This document shows, one piece after another, positions 35,031-47,558 of a DNA stretch of 64,000 nucleotides; position 1 is the stretch's first letter, and every line of letters begins with the position of its first letter. The stretch comes from Eublepharis macularius. Its lineage: Eukaryota > Chordata > Lepidosauria > Squamata > Eublepharidae. The position numbers and the translations under genes are program-made. Where the stretch lies: positions 88,129,964 to 88,193,963 of the forward strand of contig NC_072796.1 in the NCBI RefSeq assembly GCF_028583425.1, in the 5' to 3' direction. The notes below the pieces were generated by a model, which had not been told where the DNA came from, ran no database searches, and saw only the letters and a list, made by a program, of their open reading frames with translations.

Positions 35031-36140
35031 ATTTATATTCTTATATTCTCTGTTACATATTTACTAGAAATGACTGTAAGTGACTGAACCAATTGCAGCT
35101 TTATTCAGGACAACTTTAACTTCCAAATATATTTTCGGATTATATAGTTTTTTAGAGAGGGACAGACTGCCAAATCCCTTCCAAGCCCATTGACTCCGAG
35201 GGATTTAGAACTGTGTAAATTTGATTATGAATATGTAACTGGTCTTCAGAGATCTGACTGAGGCCAATGTTATTTAACTCATAAATTAACTGGCTTGATC
35301 ATTTTGTCAAATCCAGTAGTGCTGCCTGCAGCTGGGAGGAAGGCAAAGTTGTGAGTCAGGAAGTTACTGACCACTGCCTCTCTGACCTGTACCAGCAGTG
35401 GCTGGAAGGAAAGCAAGCCTGCTGGATGCTACCTTCTTTCTGAGTGGCATGGGTTGGAGAGACAACAGGAATCCATCGTCTCCCTACCCGTGGTCGCTAG
35501 CAGCTAGAAGAAAGGCAAACCCAAGCAGCACTGTTAGTGCTGCTGCAGCTCACATTTTCCCAAGTTGTGCAATGGCAAGGCAGGTCCAGGATAGGATAAT
35601 GAGTGCCAGCCACGCTCGTTGCCTCTCTGCAGTGCTGCCCTCCTCAATTTCTACTGCCCAAGTGGTAACTTGGGTCACTTGGGCAGTGAGTTGGCCTTGA
35701 GTATGGACCACTTCAAAGTCAACATACTGAGACTTCCATGTTAAATGGAATAGACACTCATGCTCCTCCTGACCATATTTATATAGCACTGTGTGAAATG
35801 AATGCTCATTGTATTGTGTGAAATGAATGTTCATTGTATTGTAAGTCACTATTATACAGTATTGTAGGCTTGATCCTTCCCCATTTTTCTAATAGCAAGG
35901 ATGGATCCAGGGGCACACCTCAATTTTTAACCTGGCCCAATGACAACAAAGTATATAGTAAAGACAAATCTATATTCTCCAGATCCCATATAGATGACTC
36001 CAGCTTTCTGGTGGAAACTCACTGCCATAAGTCCAATAGGAAAAAGTAAAGCCAATGAAAAATAGTACCTATATTCTCAAAACTATGCTCTAACTGATTT
36101 AAAAAGATGTCATGGTGAACCTTATCAAAGACTGCCAATT

Positions 36141-36357
36141 AGAGTTGCCAACTCCAGATTGGAACATTCCTAGAGATCTGCTGTGTGGAGCCAGGGGAGG
36201 GCGGGGTTTAGGGTGGGGAAGGACCTCAGTGGCGGCTAACACCATTTAGTCCATCCTCCAAAGCAACCATTTTCTCCAGGGGAAGTACTCTCTATCATCT
36301 GGAGATCACTTGTATTTCCAGGACATCTCCAGGCCCCTCCTGGAGGATGGCATCCCA
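36141..36357. mobile_element. Family M2 short non-autonomous element
   Basis: It begins AGAGTTGCCAACTCC and ends GGAGGATGGCATCCC, an inverted pair. Inside are GGGGAGGGCGGGGTTTAGGG, AGCAACCATTTTCTCCAGG and CTGGAGATCACTTGTA. The flanks ACTGCCAATT and ACTGCCGATA match at eight of ten bases, consistent with a duplicated target. Confidence 0.65.
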
Positions 36358-37114
36358 ACTGCCGATAGATTGAACATTGTCAGCAAGGAAGAAATCCCCT
36401 TACCTATTTGTAAACACATATCATCTAGTAGTGCTAATAAAGCTGTCACTGTTGGAAATTAGGACAGAAGCCCAGTTGAATAGGGCCAAGGGAAGGTGCA
36501 TCATTCAGATACACCTGAAGCTGATCTGCCACAGATCACTCAGTCACTTTGCAACCTTAAAGGGGAATTAGATCCTGGTCTACAGTTAACCAAATTATCC
36601 TTCTCTAAGGAAGGACTTTGCTTTTTCCCCCAGACAGGGCCATTTTCTACACTTTTGGCAGATGAGTGAGGTATTAATTATTATAACTAGATAACTGGCA
36701 TGATTGAATTAGCCATTAAGAACATGGATTTCATTTGTACGCCACCACCCCGAGAACCTTGTCACTATCAGGCAGGAAAGCCATCGAAAATTACCAAAGC
36801 AAGCGGCAGCTTCGATGTTGTATCCAGGTCAGATCAGACAGACTTGGTCATCAAAGAATCTATCAAATGTGTCCGTGCAGGCCAATGAGATGCTTTCTTC
36901 TACCTAATCTGCTTTGAGTGGGGGTGGGGGAGTGGGAGGGGAGATCTCTGCCCAAAGCCCAGCAAAGCTCCGCTGAATGGCATTCAGGTGATGTAATATT
37001 TATTTGCTGCAATTATTGCCACTTCATAAGCTTGCAAATATGTTGTGCTCTCTCTTTCATTCTACCTGAGTTGTTATCTTTGTACATTCATAGTTCATTG
37101 CATTGTATATCTCA

Positions 37115-37430
37115 TTAAACTTGGGACAATCCTATGGTTTCCATGGAAGCCAAGAAGTCCTGAGCTATACCAGAGAAGGCATGCCTTACCCTAACTAACA
37201 ACCTGGAGATTTCAAACATCAAAACTGAGTCAACCTCTGTCAGCTCAGCTAGGTCTCTCACAGACAAGCTATGTGAATAGTATATCCCCTGGAAACTAAT
37301 ACAAGGTACGCAACCAAAGCTAGCATCTACTTGCGTCAAGTATCAGCAAGTAGAAAAGGACTCTCAGAGGAATATATTTAATTTTAATTTAATTTAATTT
37401 ATTATATTTATATTCCGCCCTCCCTGCTTA
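37115..37430 (-). mobile_element. LINE relic with endonuclease-like peptide and a separate 3' tail
   Basis: A minus-strand frame ends AQDFLASMETIGLSQV, close to the CR1-like endonuclease segment AQEFLASLAILGLSQI seen at about 39010. At 37375-37430 a reverse LINE tail appears (GGGAGGGCGGAATATAAAT then AATTTAA repeats). The two pieces are not contiguous in an intact LINE, so the copy is rearranged. Confidence 0.4.
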
Positions 37431-38579
37431 TAGCCAGGTTTTTTTCCTGGTGGGATCTTTGAGAGAGAGCTCTCAATACCTGAGGGGGGAATTGGTATAA
37501 ACCATTGCAGCTATATAGATGGGTACCTGCACCATTTTAAAAAACAAAAAAGCATTTATTATAGCAATACCCTTTCCTTATCCTGTAGTCTGAAGCTGAT
37601 GAAAGACCACATACTCACCTGTAATCAGATGAGATAGAATGTAACCATAAATAATATCCAGCCATGTTTCATCCAGCGCTCAAGGGTTTTCATATCTGCC
37701 TTTTTCCAGCAGTTCTGGATGACAGACTTTTGAAACTGGTGCTACTGGGGGAGATCTGCCTGCCTGCTTAATATGTAAGGGGGACAGCAGAGGACCCTGT
37801 ATTTAGATTGGGGGTGATCCCTCATGTGCTGCTTTCCCCTGCCTGCCCTCCCACCATTACCATCCCTGCTGTGTTTGCAAAGCTTTCCCTGGACTTGCCT
37901 GCTGCAGCTACTTGTTGTTGCTGCTTCACTGTTGAGGCTGTTAGAGGGGGTGTAACGGAGAGTGGCGTGCATGGAACCTCGGAGGGGAGGAAAGGGGTGT
38001 ACTGATGGAGTACTCCTGCTCTTTTCATCTGCCACCTCAGCAATGTTGTTGTTGCTAAATGTGGAGTTTGAGTCTGCTGAGAGTTTGAATGTTGTTGTGC
38101 ATTAGTAGGGATGGTTTGTTGATAGACATTTTGTGCCTGGGAAACGGCTCTCTTTTGCTTCAGGGTAAGGGGCAATGTTTTGGAGATGGCCAAGTTTTGG
38201 CGAGCTGAGCATGCCTTCTATATTCTTTAAATCAGTTCTACATTTGTTCTGGAGTCTTTGTACAAGCGCAAAGCATGTTTGTGTGTTTTTGGTGTTTCCC
38301 CCATTCCCTAGTTTTTATAGTTTTCAGATTTTTCTGCAAATCTCAGAGATTTCCCAAGCTTGTAGAAAAGACTTACTTTAGTGTAAGTGGCCATGATCCA
38401 TGGATATAAGTATCCGCAGATTAGAGCCACTTGGCAATTAGTATGTAAGATGATGCCATCAACATCTTTCACAATAAAATCGTGTAAAATATCTTATTTT
38501 TCATAGAATTGGTATTTATCAACATGAAGGCTGAAAAAGGAATTTTAACCAGACTTTGTTTATATTATACACTGGGCTT

Positions 38580-39385
38580 AGATGGAGATTATACCTGAAA
38601 CAAATCTGAATCTGTCTTGCCTACCTATATTCCCTACTGATGTTGTTTGCCTAACAGAGACATGGCTACAGGAAAATGACGTGGTATGTCCGCCCCATCT
38701 AACTCCCCCTGGTTATGCTGTCCTATACCAATTTTGCTATGGTAAGTGGGGAGGAGGGGTTGCTATTATTCTCCATGAGTCCTTCAACTTCCGTAGACTT
38801 CCAGTACAAGCTATAGTTGGTATTGACTGCATTTTCCTGTCTCTGGGAATTAAAGACAGACTGGGTATCCTGCTTGTTTACAGACCGCCCAGCTCCCCAT
38901 TAAGCACCCTTTCTGAGTTGGCAGAGCTGCTAGTGGATATGGTGTTGGAGACACCTACGCTTATTGTCCTGGGGGACTTCAACGTCTATGCTGAGTGTTT
39001 CAAGTCAGGCCCAGCTCAGGAATTTTTAGCTTCCCTGGCAATCCTAGGCCTCTCTCAAATAGTGACAGGCCCTACACATGAAAGAGGCCACAACTTGGAC
39101 TTAATATTTTGCACTGAACCTTTGAGAGAAAGTCTTGTTTCAGTGTTGGAGATTTGGCCTGAACTGTGGTCAGACCATCTACTGAAGGAAAAAGTAAATA
39201 TGGCCCCAACACCCCACAAATGGGGAGTCCAGTTAAAATTATTCACCCATAAAGGCTCGTGGACACTTCTAGATTCCAAAATGTCTGAGGATCTTAGAAT
39301 TCCAGACACATGTTCCATGGAAGTTCTCAGTGAGCAAGTTGGACTATAAATGATGTAAATAAATAAATTAAATAAATAAATTGAC
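38580..39385 (+). mobile_element. CR1-like LINE, APE endonuclease domain joined to a 3' tail
   Basis: A 255-codon frame carries endonuclease motifs in order: VVCLTETWLQENDVV, GGGVAIILHE, LLVYRPPSSPLSTL, VLGDFNVYAE, IVTGPTHERGHNLDLIF and a SDHLL block. These are the catalytic landmarks of the APE-like domain of non-LTR retrotransposons. Directly after it the DNA runs into GGACTATAAATGATGTAAAT and (AATA)n, so the reverse transcriptase is missing by internal deletion. Confidence 0.8.
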
Positions 39386-40035
39386 ATACCCCCCATACAT
39401 AGCAGAATCAAAGGTTTAACAAACCTTAAATATGCACAAAATAGTAAAAAAAAACCACACACAAACCATACCCATTATGAAATAAAGCTGTTATACAAAA
39501 CCCTATAAACTAAATGGCACAACTATATAAACTAAAATCCCAATATCTAAACATCTCACCAAATGGGCAGGTTCCGTACTGGAGGACATGATGTCTTCTG
39601 GCTTTATCCTCCCACCCTGAATGAGTTACATCATCATTGACATTGCCTGGGCGAAATAGGTAGCTTGAGCCAGAAAGGTAGCTCATGAAACAATCGGAGC
39701 CATTCTAGATAATACTGGGGGCGGGGGCCACACTCCAGCTACCAGACTGAAGATTTAGGCTGCCTAGACAGACACACACATAGCAGAAAGCATGGCACCC
39801 TAACTCCATGAAAGGCCACAGCTTCTCCCATCCAAAGACACAGCTATGAAACAATCCACAGATGTATTGAATGGATTTCTGAAAACAAGCCAGATGAATG
39901 GGACTGCCACATCTCTTGGAACAGTAAGGCTCCTGTGCCTTTAATATAGCACTGATAAACCAGAGAATGACTGGAAGATCTTTGTGTATCATTGCATGCA
40001 GATATAAGGGACAACTATGCTAGTCAATTAACTTA
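39386..40035. other. Intergenic DNA without recognised feature
   Basis: No gene or named repeat is recognised. Frames are short on both strands. Confidence 0.4.
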
Positions 40036-40375
40036 TTTTAAGCAGCTTTCAATGGTGCAAGAGTCAGGCAAGCACAAGAGAGGAAGAACGCACACTGGGC
40101 AACTGCCATGTTCTGGCCCTCCATTGATAAGGAGGAATCCAGTATCACTCCAAGACTCCAGATCGATGAGACAGGTGCTAACAGTGCCCCATCAAAGGTC
40201 GGGAGCCAGATTCCCAAATCTGGCAACCCCCGGCCCAAGTACAGGACTTCCATGTTTACTGGGTTCAACATTAGCTGGCTCTGCTTTACCCATCCAGCCA
40301 CGACCTCCAAAGCTCTCACTAGGACATCAGGGGCAGAGTCAGGCCGGCCGGCCGGCCACCCATCAACAGCTTAAT
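40036..40375 (-). mobile_element. CR1-like LINE fragment
   Basis: The minus strand reads VVAGWVKQSQLMLNPVNMEV, LYLGRGLPDLGIWLPTFDGA and SLGVILDSSLSMEGQ, the segment following YADD in the local LINE family. It points opposite to the larger copy at 40735-42035. Confidence 0.75.
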
Positions 40376-40597
40376 TACAGTTTTCCTGGTTTAGGTGGGG
40401 GAGAGGGTTGACCTAATGTTGGAATGCTGATGTGGGGTGGGGTGGGGGGTGGTAACAGAAAGAGGCAATCCTTTCAGGTTCCTTTTTAAACTTTATTTTC
40501 TTTGGTGTTTCAGTTGGGGGGTGCAGTGGTTTTGAGTGTTGGCTCTTGATTATTTTATTCTGAAATACTTTATGTTGCACTGTTGGGGAGGAGGTAG

Positions 40598-40695
40598 GGT
40601 TCCCAGGTGTCCATCGGTGGCAGGAAAACTGCTGAGGGGTTGCCACCTTGCCCACCAACCCACCTGTGATCAGTGGGAGGGGGCAAGATTTCAGA
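40598..40695. mobile_element. Family M1 fragment
   Basis: AGGGTTCCCAGGTGTCCATC resembles the M1 left terminus. It stops where the LINE copy begins and has no right end. Confidence 0.35.
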
Positions 40696-40734
40696 GCAGG
40701 CAAGATCTCAGAGCGGGCAAGCTCTCTTTTCTTC

Positions 40735-42035
40735 ACGGTCAGGGACAGAGAGTGGCGCTGAGGGAGAGGATATCAGCGCTCCAATCCTTGGTGTGCGGCA
40801 TCCCACAGGGGGCGTTACTTTCTCCATTGTTGTTTAATCTCTACATGCGCCCTCTTGCCCAGCTGGTACAGAGTTTCAGACTGGGTTGCCATCAATATGC
40901 GGATGACACCCAGTTGTACCTGTTGATGGATAGCCGGCCTGGCTCTGCTCCCAATACCCTAATTAGAGCATTGGGGGCCGTGTCTGGATGGGTGAAGCAG
41001 AGCAGACTGAAGTTGAACCCCTCAAAGACGGAGATCCTGTACTTGGGCCGTGGCGAGGTAGATATGGGAATCCAGCTCCCGACATTTGAGGGGGCACCAC
41101 TTGTGCCTATTCCATCGGTCAGGATCCTTGGTATGATGCTATATTCCTCCTTGTCAATGGAGACCCCGGTCAAGGCAGCTGCCCGAACTGCCTTTTTCCA
41201 TCTCTGGCAGGCCAAGCAGCTTGCCCCCTATCCCTCAACCCATGACCTAATGATGGTGATCCATGCAATGGTTACCTCCAGATTAGACTACTGTAACTCA
41301 CTGTATGCAGGGCTTCCCTTGGGTCTGACCTGGAAACTACAACAGGTCCAAAATGCTGCTGCTCATGTCCTGTCAGGAATTTCATTCAGGGCACATGTGA
41401 CTCCAACTCTGCAGCAGCTGCATTGGCTCCCTGTGGAGTTCCGGATCAGGTTCAAGGTTCTGGTTCTGACCTATAAATGGACTGGGACCAGCATACCTGA
41501 GGGTCTGCCTCTCCATGTATGTACCTCAGAGAGCTCTTCGCTCTGCAGGTAAACACCTACTGGTGGTCCCTGGCCCCAGGAAGGCTTGGCTGGCCTCGAC
41601 CTCGGCCAGAGCATTTTCTGTTCTGGCCCCAACCTGGTGGAACTCTCTGTTGGAAGACACTCGGGCCCACCAAGATCTTATATCTTTTTGGCGGGCCTGT
41701 AAGACAGAGATGTTCCGCAAGGCATATGGTTGAGGCCAGCACGGGATCCATCTAATTAGCCTCCCTGCTGGTCTCCTGCCAGTGGGATGTGAGGCTATAT
41801 GGTCCATCTGCTCCCCCCCCCTATGCTTGGGGAGTTAGACTTTTACCAACCCACACCTCCACCCTTTTCTTCCTTGGTGTATTGTGGGCAGGGAAAGGGG
41901 GAAGGGTGCCCCATCTGGAATACTGAAATTCATGTTTGTACCGAGATGTTATTTTATTGTTTTTATCCATTGGAATTTATGATTGTAACCCACCCTGAGC
42001 CTGCTTGCGGGGAGGGCAGGCTAAAAATCTAATCA
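40735..42035 (+). mobile_element. CR1-like LINE, 5'-truncated, long RT to 3' end
   Basis: A continuous frame to 41552 reads GQRVAL, CGIPQGALLSPLLFNLYMRP, HQYADDTQLYLL, LKLNPSKTEILYLGRG, MVTSRLDYCNSLYAGLP and LHWLPVEFRIRFKVLVL. After one shift the ARAFSVLAPTWWNSL block follows, then a 3' UTR ending GGGGAGGGCAGGCTAAAAAT and (AATC)n. It is the longest open RT frame in the window, hence perhaps one of the younger copies. Confidence 0.85.
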
Positions 42036-42040
42036 ATCAA

Positions 42041-42375
42041 TCAGAGGTTGCCTGCCATCGGAAGGCACCCCAGGAATGCACACTGCATGCATACTTCCAG
42101 CGGGCACAACAATGTCACTCCCGGAAGTAATGTTGTTGCACCAGCCACAAGAGGGCTCATGCACTTTGTCTGGGATCTATTTTGGTCCCAAATGGGAAAA
42201 ATTGACTCCACACGGAGTGCAGGACCACTCACACAACTGGTACAACAATGTAACTTCTAGGAGTGGCATTATCATGTAGGTGCTGAGGGGGGTGCACGTG
42301 CAGAGCGCACGCATGAAGAAACACCACACTGCTGGCATGAGGTAAGTGCCTGGTCCCTCCCCCTCCCGGGGAGTA
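42041..42375. mobile_element. Family M1 element, decayed
   Basis: Starts near AGAGGTTGCCTGCCATC and contains AACAATGTCACTCCCGGAAG, then GGTAAGTGCCTGGTCCC near the right end. Termini are poorly kept. Confidence 0.45.
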
Positions 42376-42384
42376 TAGGAACTT

Positions 42385-42490
42385 CACAAGAATGCTGAAA
42401 GGATAAAATAGAGGAGAGGAGAATGATGTAAACTACTTTTGGTCCTAGTAGTGGAGAAAGGTGGGGTATAAATGAAGTAAATAAATAATA
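42385..42490 (+). mobile_element. SINE 3' fragment
   Basis: AAAGGATAAAATAGAGGAGAG, TGGAGAAAGGTGGGGTATAA and ATGAAGTAAATAAATAATAA match the end of the SINE at 34830-35030. Confidence 0.6.
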
Positions 42491-42947
42491 AAGATGAAGA
42501 TGGAGGACAGATAAAAGGGAGGTTGGTGGGTGGGCAGAGAGGAGAGAAGGAAGTAGGGAAATGGTGTGGGGAAGGTATACAGGGGGAAATGAGGTGCCCC
42601 ACCACACAACTGGACCCAGTGCCATGTAACAGGGCCATAGTTTTCCCAGGTAGAGGCTATCAGAGGAAGGAAGGAGGGAAAGCTGAAGACCAGTCAGATA
42701 AAGGTAGCGGGGCATGTGAATAAGAAAGAAGGAAACAGGAAAAGGGGGCTCTCAGGGAAGGGAAAGAGGAAATAACAGGGTAGGGAAATGACATGCCTCC
42801 CTTGAGTCATTATGTGTTCCCTCTTGTGTTCTTTAATATTGCACAATTTCCCCCAAGTTTTAGCATCTTTAGTGAATCCCAAATGGAGGCAAAACATTAC
42901 AAACTCTTTTTAATATTCAGGAAATTTTTCTTTCTTTTTTTTAGGCT

Positions 42948-45900
42948 TTTTTTTTCAAGAAGAATTTTCTTTATTTAAACTATCAACAGTAAATATAAGA
43001 ACTATAAACGATAAACATAAAAAATAAAAATACACCATCCTAAAGGAACCACAGTAACAATACATATACACATAAAATAACAAACAAGTAAATAATAATA
43101 ATAAAGGAAAAATACAGTTTAAAAAAAGAAGACTAACACTAAACTACAAATTGAGTTCCGATTTTCTCCTCAACAAATATATATCATTTTCAAAGTCTCA
43201 CTTATTCTGTTAAACATAAGAGCCCTTTTTCTATGTTCATGATTTTTAATCCATAAATCTAGATATCATCAAGTCATTATTATCAATTTCATGTGAAAAG
43301 TTTATAAACGGTTTCCATTCAACCAAAAATGTAGATACTGTCTTTTCTCTGATCAGTGAAGTTTTGCCATTGATGCAAACTCCAAACCTTTTATCCACCA
43401 TTCCTCAATTGTAGGCAATGTTGGAGTCTTCCATTTTTGTGTACAAAGTACTCTTGCTGCCGTGCTCAAATATAAAAACAAAGTTCCAAAGTTTCTTTCC
43501 AACTGGCTGTCCGTTGTTCCCAACAGAAAAGTCTCTGGTTTCAGCTGAAGTTTAATCTTCAAAATCTTCTGAATCGATGATTGTATCTGCAACCAAAAAC
43601 TCTTTGCTTTCTTGCATGTCCACCACATACAATAAAACATCCCTTCTCATTAGCATGTTTCTAACATACTTTTGAGGCATCCTTATACATTCTAGCCAAT
43701 TTTTTGGGAGTCATATACCAATGATACATCATCTTATAGAAATTCTTCTTAATACTAGAGCTTAATGTAAATTTCAGCCCCCTTGTCCACATATTTTCCC
43801 ACTGCTCCATTAATATGTCATGTCCACAATTTTTAGCCCATTTAATCATACATTCTTTTACTTGCTCTTTTGTCTCAAACCTCAACAAAAGTTTGTGCAT
43901 TTTAGAAATACTGCTACTAAATCCTCTCTTGATTTAATTTTAATTTGACCTTGAGAAAATTCCAAAAAATCATTGTAAATTAGCCATTTAGTTGGATTAA
44001 CCATTTCCCTTCTAAAATGAGCTTCTTGTGATGATAGCCAGAGAGGTATTTTCAAACAAAACCTAAGTTTGTATTTATTCCATACTCTCAAGATGGCATG
44101 CCTTACATAATGATTATTAAACTCTACATTAAACTTGACCTCGTCATACCATAAGTATCCATGCCACCACCCAAATGTTAAGTCGTGCCCTTCGAGGTCC
44201 ATAGTCTTCTATTTTTTAACAAAATCCGAATGGATTCATCCAAACCAGACAGCCACAAAATATAATCTCATATCTGGTAGACCCAAACCTCCTTTTTCCT
44301 TCGCATCCTGTAGAACCTTAAATTTACCCCTTGATTTTTTGCCTTGCTATATAAATTTTGATATATCCTGCTGCCATTGCTTAAATAATGCCTCAGTTGT
44401 CAATACTGGAATTGTCTGAAATAGGAATAACATTCTAGGTAAAACATTCATTTTAATTGTAGCTATTCTTCCCAACAACAATAACTGAATTTTATCTCAT
44501 CTTAACGTATCACTTTTAATTTCACTCCAGGTCATAATATAATTATTTTGGAATAACATAAATTCATATTTGACAAACTGATACCCAAGTATTTACCTTT
44601 TTCTCAATTTTAAACCCTGTTTTGCTCTCCAATTTCATTTGGTCTTGAATTTTCATATTTTTAGTTAGCACTTTGGACTTCTACTTTTTACCTTAAAACC
44701 TGCCACTGATCAAAGTCATTCAATTTTGACATTAAAGTTTCAGTTCCCTTTAGGGGATCCTCTAAAACCATCACCATATCATCTGCAAAGGCTCTTAACT
44801 TGTAAATCTCCTGTTTCACCTTTAAACCTCCACAAGACAGGGTTGCCCGCTGTCACCCTTTTTATACTGGTGCTTGAAGTCCTGAATAGAGATCTCAATA
44901 TAAAAAGAGTGACAGCGGGCAACCTTGTCTTGTACCTCTTTGAATTCCACATGGTTTAGTTAACTCCCCGTTAACGACTATTCGTGTTGACTGGAATGTA
45001 TAAATTGACTTTTCTAAAATTATCTCCAAAGTCCATATCTTCCAAGATCTTAAACAAAAATTTCCAATATAAATTATCAAAGGCCTTCTCAGCATCTAGA
45101 AAAATCAGAGCAGCTTGTTTTTCATTGTTTTTCCAAGTACTCTATTCTTATATTGTCCTTCAGCTGCCTCTTTGGTAGAAATCCACTTTGGTCTTCATGA
45201 ATAATGATCTGGAGAATACCTTTAAGTCTTCTAGCCAATATTGTTGCAAACAACTTATAGTCATTATTTAATAATGATATTGGCCTGTAATTTCTTGTCA
45301 ATGTCTGATCTTGTCCATCTTTTGGCAAAAATGTTATATTCAGGCATCGTATCAGGCATTTTACCTCCCTCTAGGATAGAGTTCATCATTTTTTGTAAAG
45401 GCTGGAGAAGTTCATCCTCAAAACACTTATAGTAGCTGCTTGGGAGTCCATCGGGTCCAGGTGCCTTCCCCAACATACTCCTTTTTATAGCATCTCTTAC
45501 TGTTATAGGTCCATTCATAATTTTTCTTTGTTGTTACATGATCTTATGTAACTTCTGGTTATTAATATATTCATCTATTTTTTCCACTGATATGTCACAA
45601 CTCATACAGATTTGTGTAATATTGATAGAATGCCTTTTGTATGTGTGAAGTATCTGTTAACACAGCATCCAGCCTCTTGTATTTTCAATGTTATTCTCCT
45701 TTCTCAGTTTGTATGCCAATAATTTCCCTGGTTTATTTGCATATTCAAATGTTCTTTGTTTGGCATAATTCAATTTTATTTCCATTTCTCTTGACATGAA
45801 CATTGATAATTATTGTTGTAAGATCTTAATATGTTGTAAAGTGTTTGTATTTCCTGGAGTTCCCTTTAATTCTTCCTCTTTGCTCTTTATCTCCTCCAGA

Positions 45901-47558
45901 ATAAGTTGCTTTTTCTCTTGATTCTTTTTCTTCAGTTGAGCATTATGCTGGATTAAATAACCTCTAATAAACGCCTTACTTGCATCCCAGACCACTCTCA
46001 TGTCTGTGCCTTTATTTAAATTTAATTTGAAGAATTCTTTTAGTTTACTTCTACAATCTTTAATAATCCTTTCATTTTGTAAAATAGCTTCATTTAATCT
46101 CCACCGAAAGGTACCCCTTTCCCCCCTATAAATCATAGATACAGGATTATGATCTGAGAAAGTCTTGGGTAAAACCTCTATTTTAGCCACCCTAGTGGCG
46201 ATGTCCCTTGATGTCAAAATCATATCTATTCTTGAAAAGGATCTATACCTTTCTGAAAAAAAGTATACTCTCTTGCATTACCATTTTTCTGTCTCCACAA
46301 ATCAATCAAACCCAAATTGTCCATTAAATCAAAAAAAGCTTTGGGCAATTTACCCTGGGTCGTCTTGATGTGTTTCTCAGAACACCTATCTATCTTCGGG
46401 TCAATCACTCCATTCCAGTCCCCCATCAAGCAACAGTTTTCATATGATAAATCTGTTAATCATTCCCCAATTTTTTTGTAAAACCCAACTGAGAATATTT
46501 GGAGCGTAGAGACCCACCACCAATGTTTTAGACCCCTGTATATCAACTTCCACCACCACATATCTTCCATGCACATCGCTCAGTATCAATTTGGGCTTTA
46601 AATGTGGTTTGATATACAAAACAATTCCATTTTTCTTTTTAGTATCTGCTGCTATAAATTCTTCACCTAATACCTTAGAGGTAAAAAAAATGTATCTTTT
46701 TTCTAACATGGGTTTCTTGCAAACAAATCATATCATATTTTAGGTTCTTCAAATAGTGAAATATTTTCTTCCTTTTTTGGGCTGTTTGCCCCATTAATGT
46801 TCCATGTTAAACTTTTGTAATCCATATTGCCATCAGATTCTTAAGGTTCATAAAATGGGAGGCAAAAAATCAAAGAAATAATTATGAGAAAGTAGAAAAG
46901 GTGGAGTTAAATAAGACTGGTAGCCTTCATTTCCTACTTCTTGCTCTATTCCAATTGTTGTCCTGTTGATGCCTCTGTTGAACTTTCTGACAGAATGTCA
47001 TCCAAATGTTTGTATTTTTCCAGAAAGTCTCTGGCTTTATGAACTGAGTTCAGCCTAAATCTTTGTTTTTGAAATGTAAAAAATCACACCCTCTGGAGTA
47101 TCCCAATGAAAAGCAATATTTTTCTGTTTTAATTTTTCCACCAAAAAGCTTCCTTCCTTCCATTTGCACAAAAATCGCACAGGAATTTCTTTTAGAACAA
47201 TAATCTGGGCACCACCAATTGTTAATTTTGTGTTATAATGCTGTTGTAAAATTTGTTCCTTCACCTTTCTTCTTAGAAAATAAACCAGTACATCCCTTGG
47301 GACCTCCCTTGTTTTAGCAAATTTAGAGTTAATTCTGTATACTTTGTCAATTTCCATTCACATTACTTCCTGATCCCAATCCAAAAACACAGCCAAGGCC
47401 GTAGTCATTTTGTCTGTGATGTCCTCGCCATCCTCTTCTTGAATGGATCTAAACCTCAAAGAAAATTCTTTTTTTCGCATTTCTAATAGAGCAAAATTAT
47501 CCATTTGTTTTTCCATGTCATGAGAATCTAGTTTGTTCTCTAAGATCTTGACCTTCCA
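42948..47558 (-). mobile_element. L1-clade LINE, 3' part: ORF1 C-terminal region, ORF2 and poly(A)
   Basis: On the minus strand, ORF1 pieces lie at 47558-47055: end of a coiled coil (ILENKLD), then an RRM-like FSLRFRSIQE and a C-terminal domain (VLVYFLRRKVKEQIL, FHWDTPEGVIFYISK). ORF2 follows: endonuclease (FIAADTKKKNGIVLYIKP, MMGDWNGVIDP, FSDHNPVSMIY), RT (GKAPGPDGLPSSYYKCFEDE, NYRPISLLNNDYKLFATIL, RQGCPLSLFLY, then LRAFADDM) and the C-terminal region to 43353. The 3' end is AATAAAG then a run of A at about 42950. Many frameshifts show it is dead. The 5' portion is inverted next to it. Confidence 0.88.
44833..44932. repeat. Inverted repeat made by a local inversion inside the L1 RT
   Basis: Arms of 34 bp (44833-44866 and 44899-44932) are reverse complements with two mismatches around a 32-base loop. 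The right arm encodes RQGCPLS on the minus strand and the left arm encodes the same on the plus strand, followed by LVLEVLNRDL, the normal continuation of the RT. The continuation is therefore inverted in place with its leading segment duplicated. Confidence 0.8.

Noticed and set aside
35290-35720. Diverged direct repeats around GGCTGGAAGGAAAGCAA
   Set aside because: Only three weak units with irregular spacing; not enough for a satellite call.
35780-35845. Two-copy 27-bp tandem (TGTGAAATGAATG-TCATTGTATTG)
   Set aside because: Short local duplication of a kind common in any genome; no function suggested.
42272-42715. 147-codon minus-strand frame rich in Leu, Ser and Pro
   Set aside because: It crosses M1 and SINE boundaries and a purine-rich tract, so it is not a gene.
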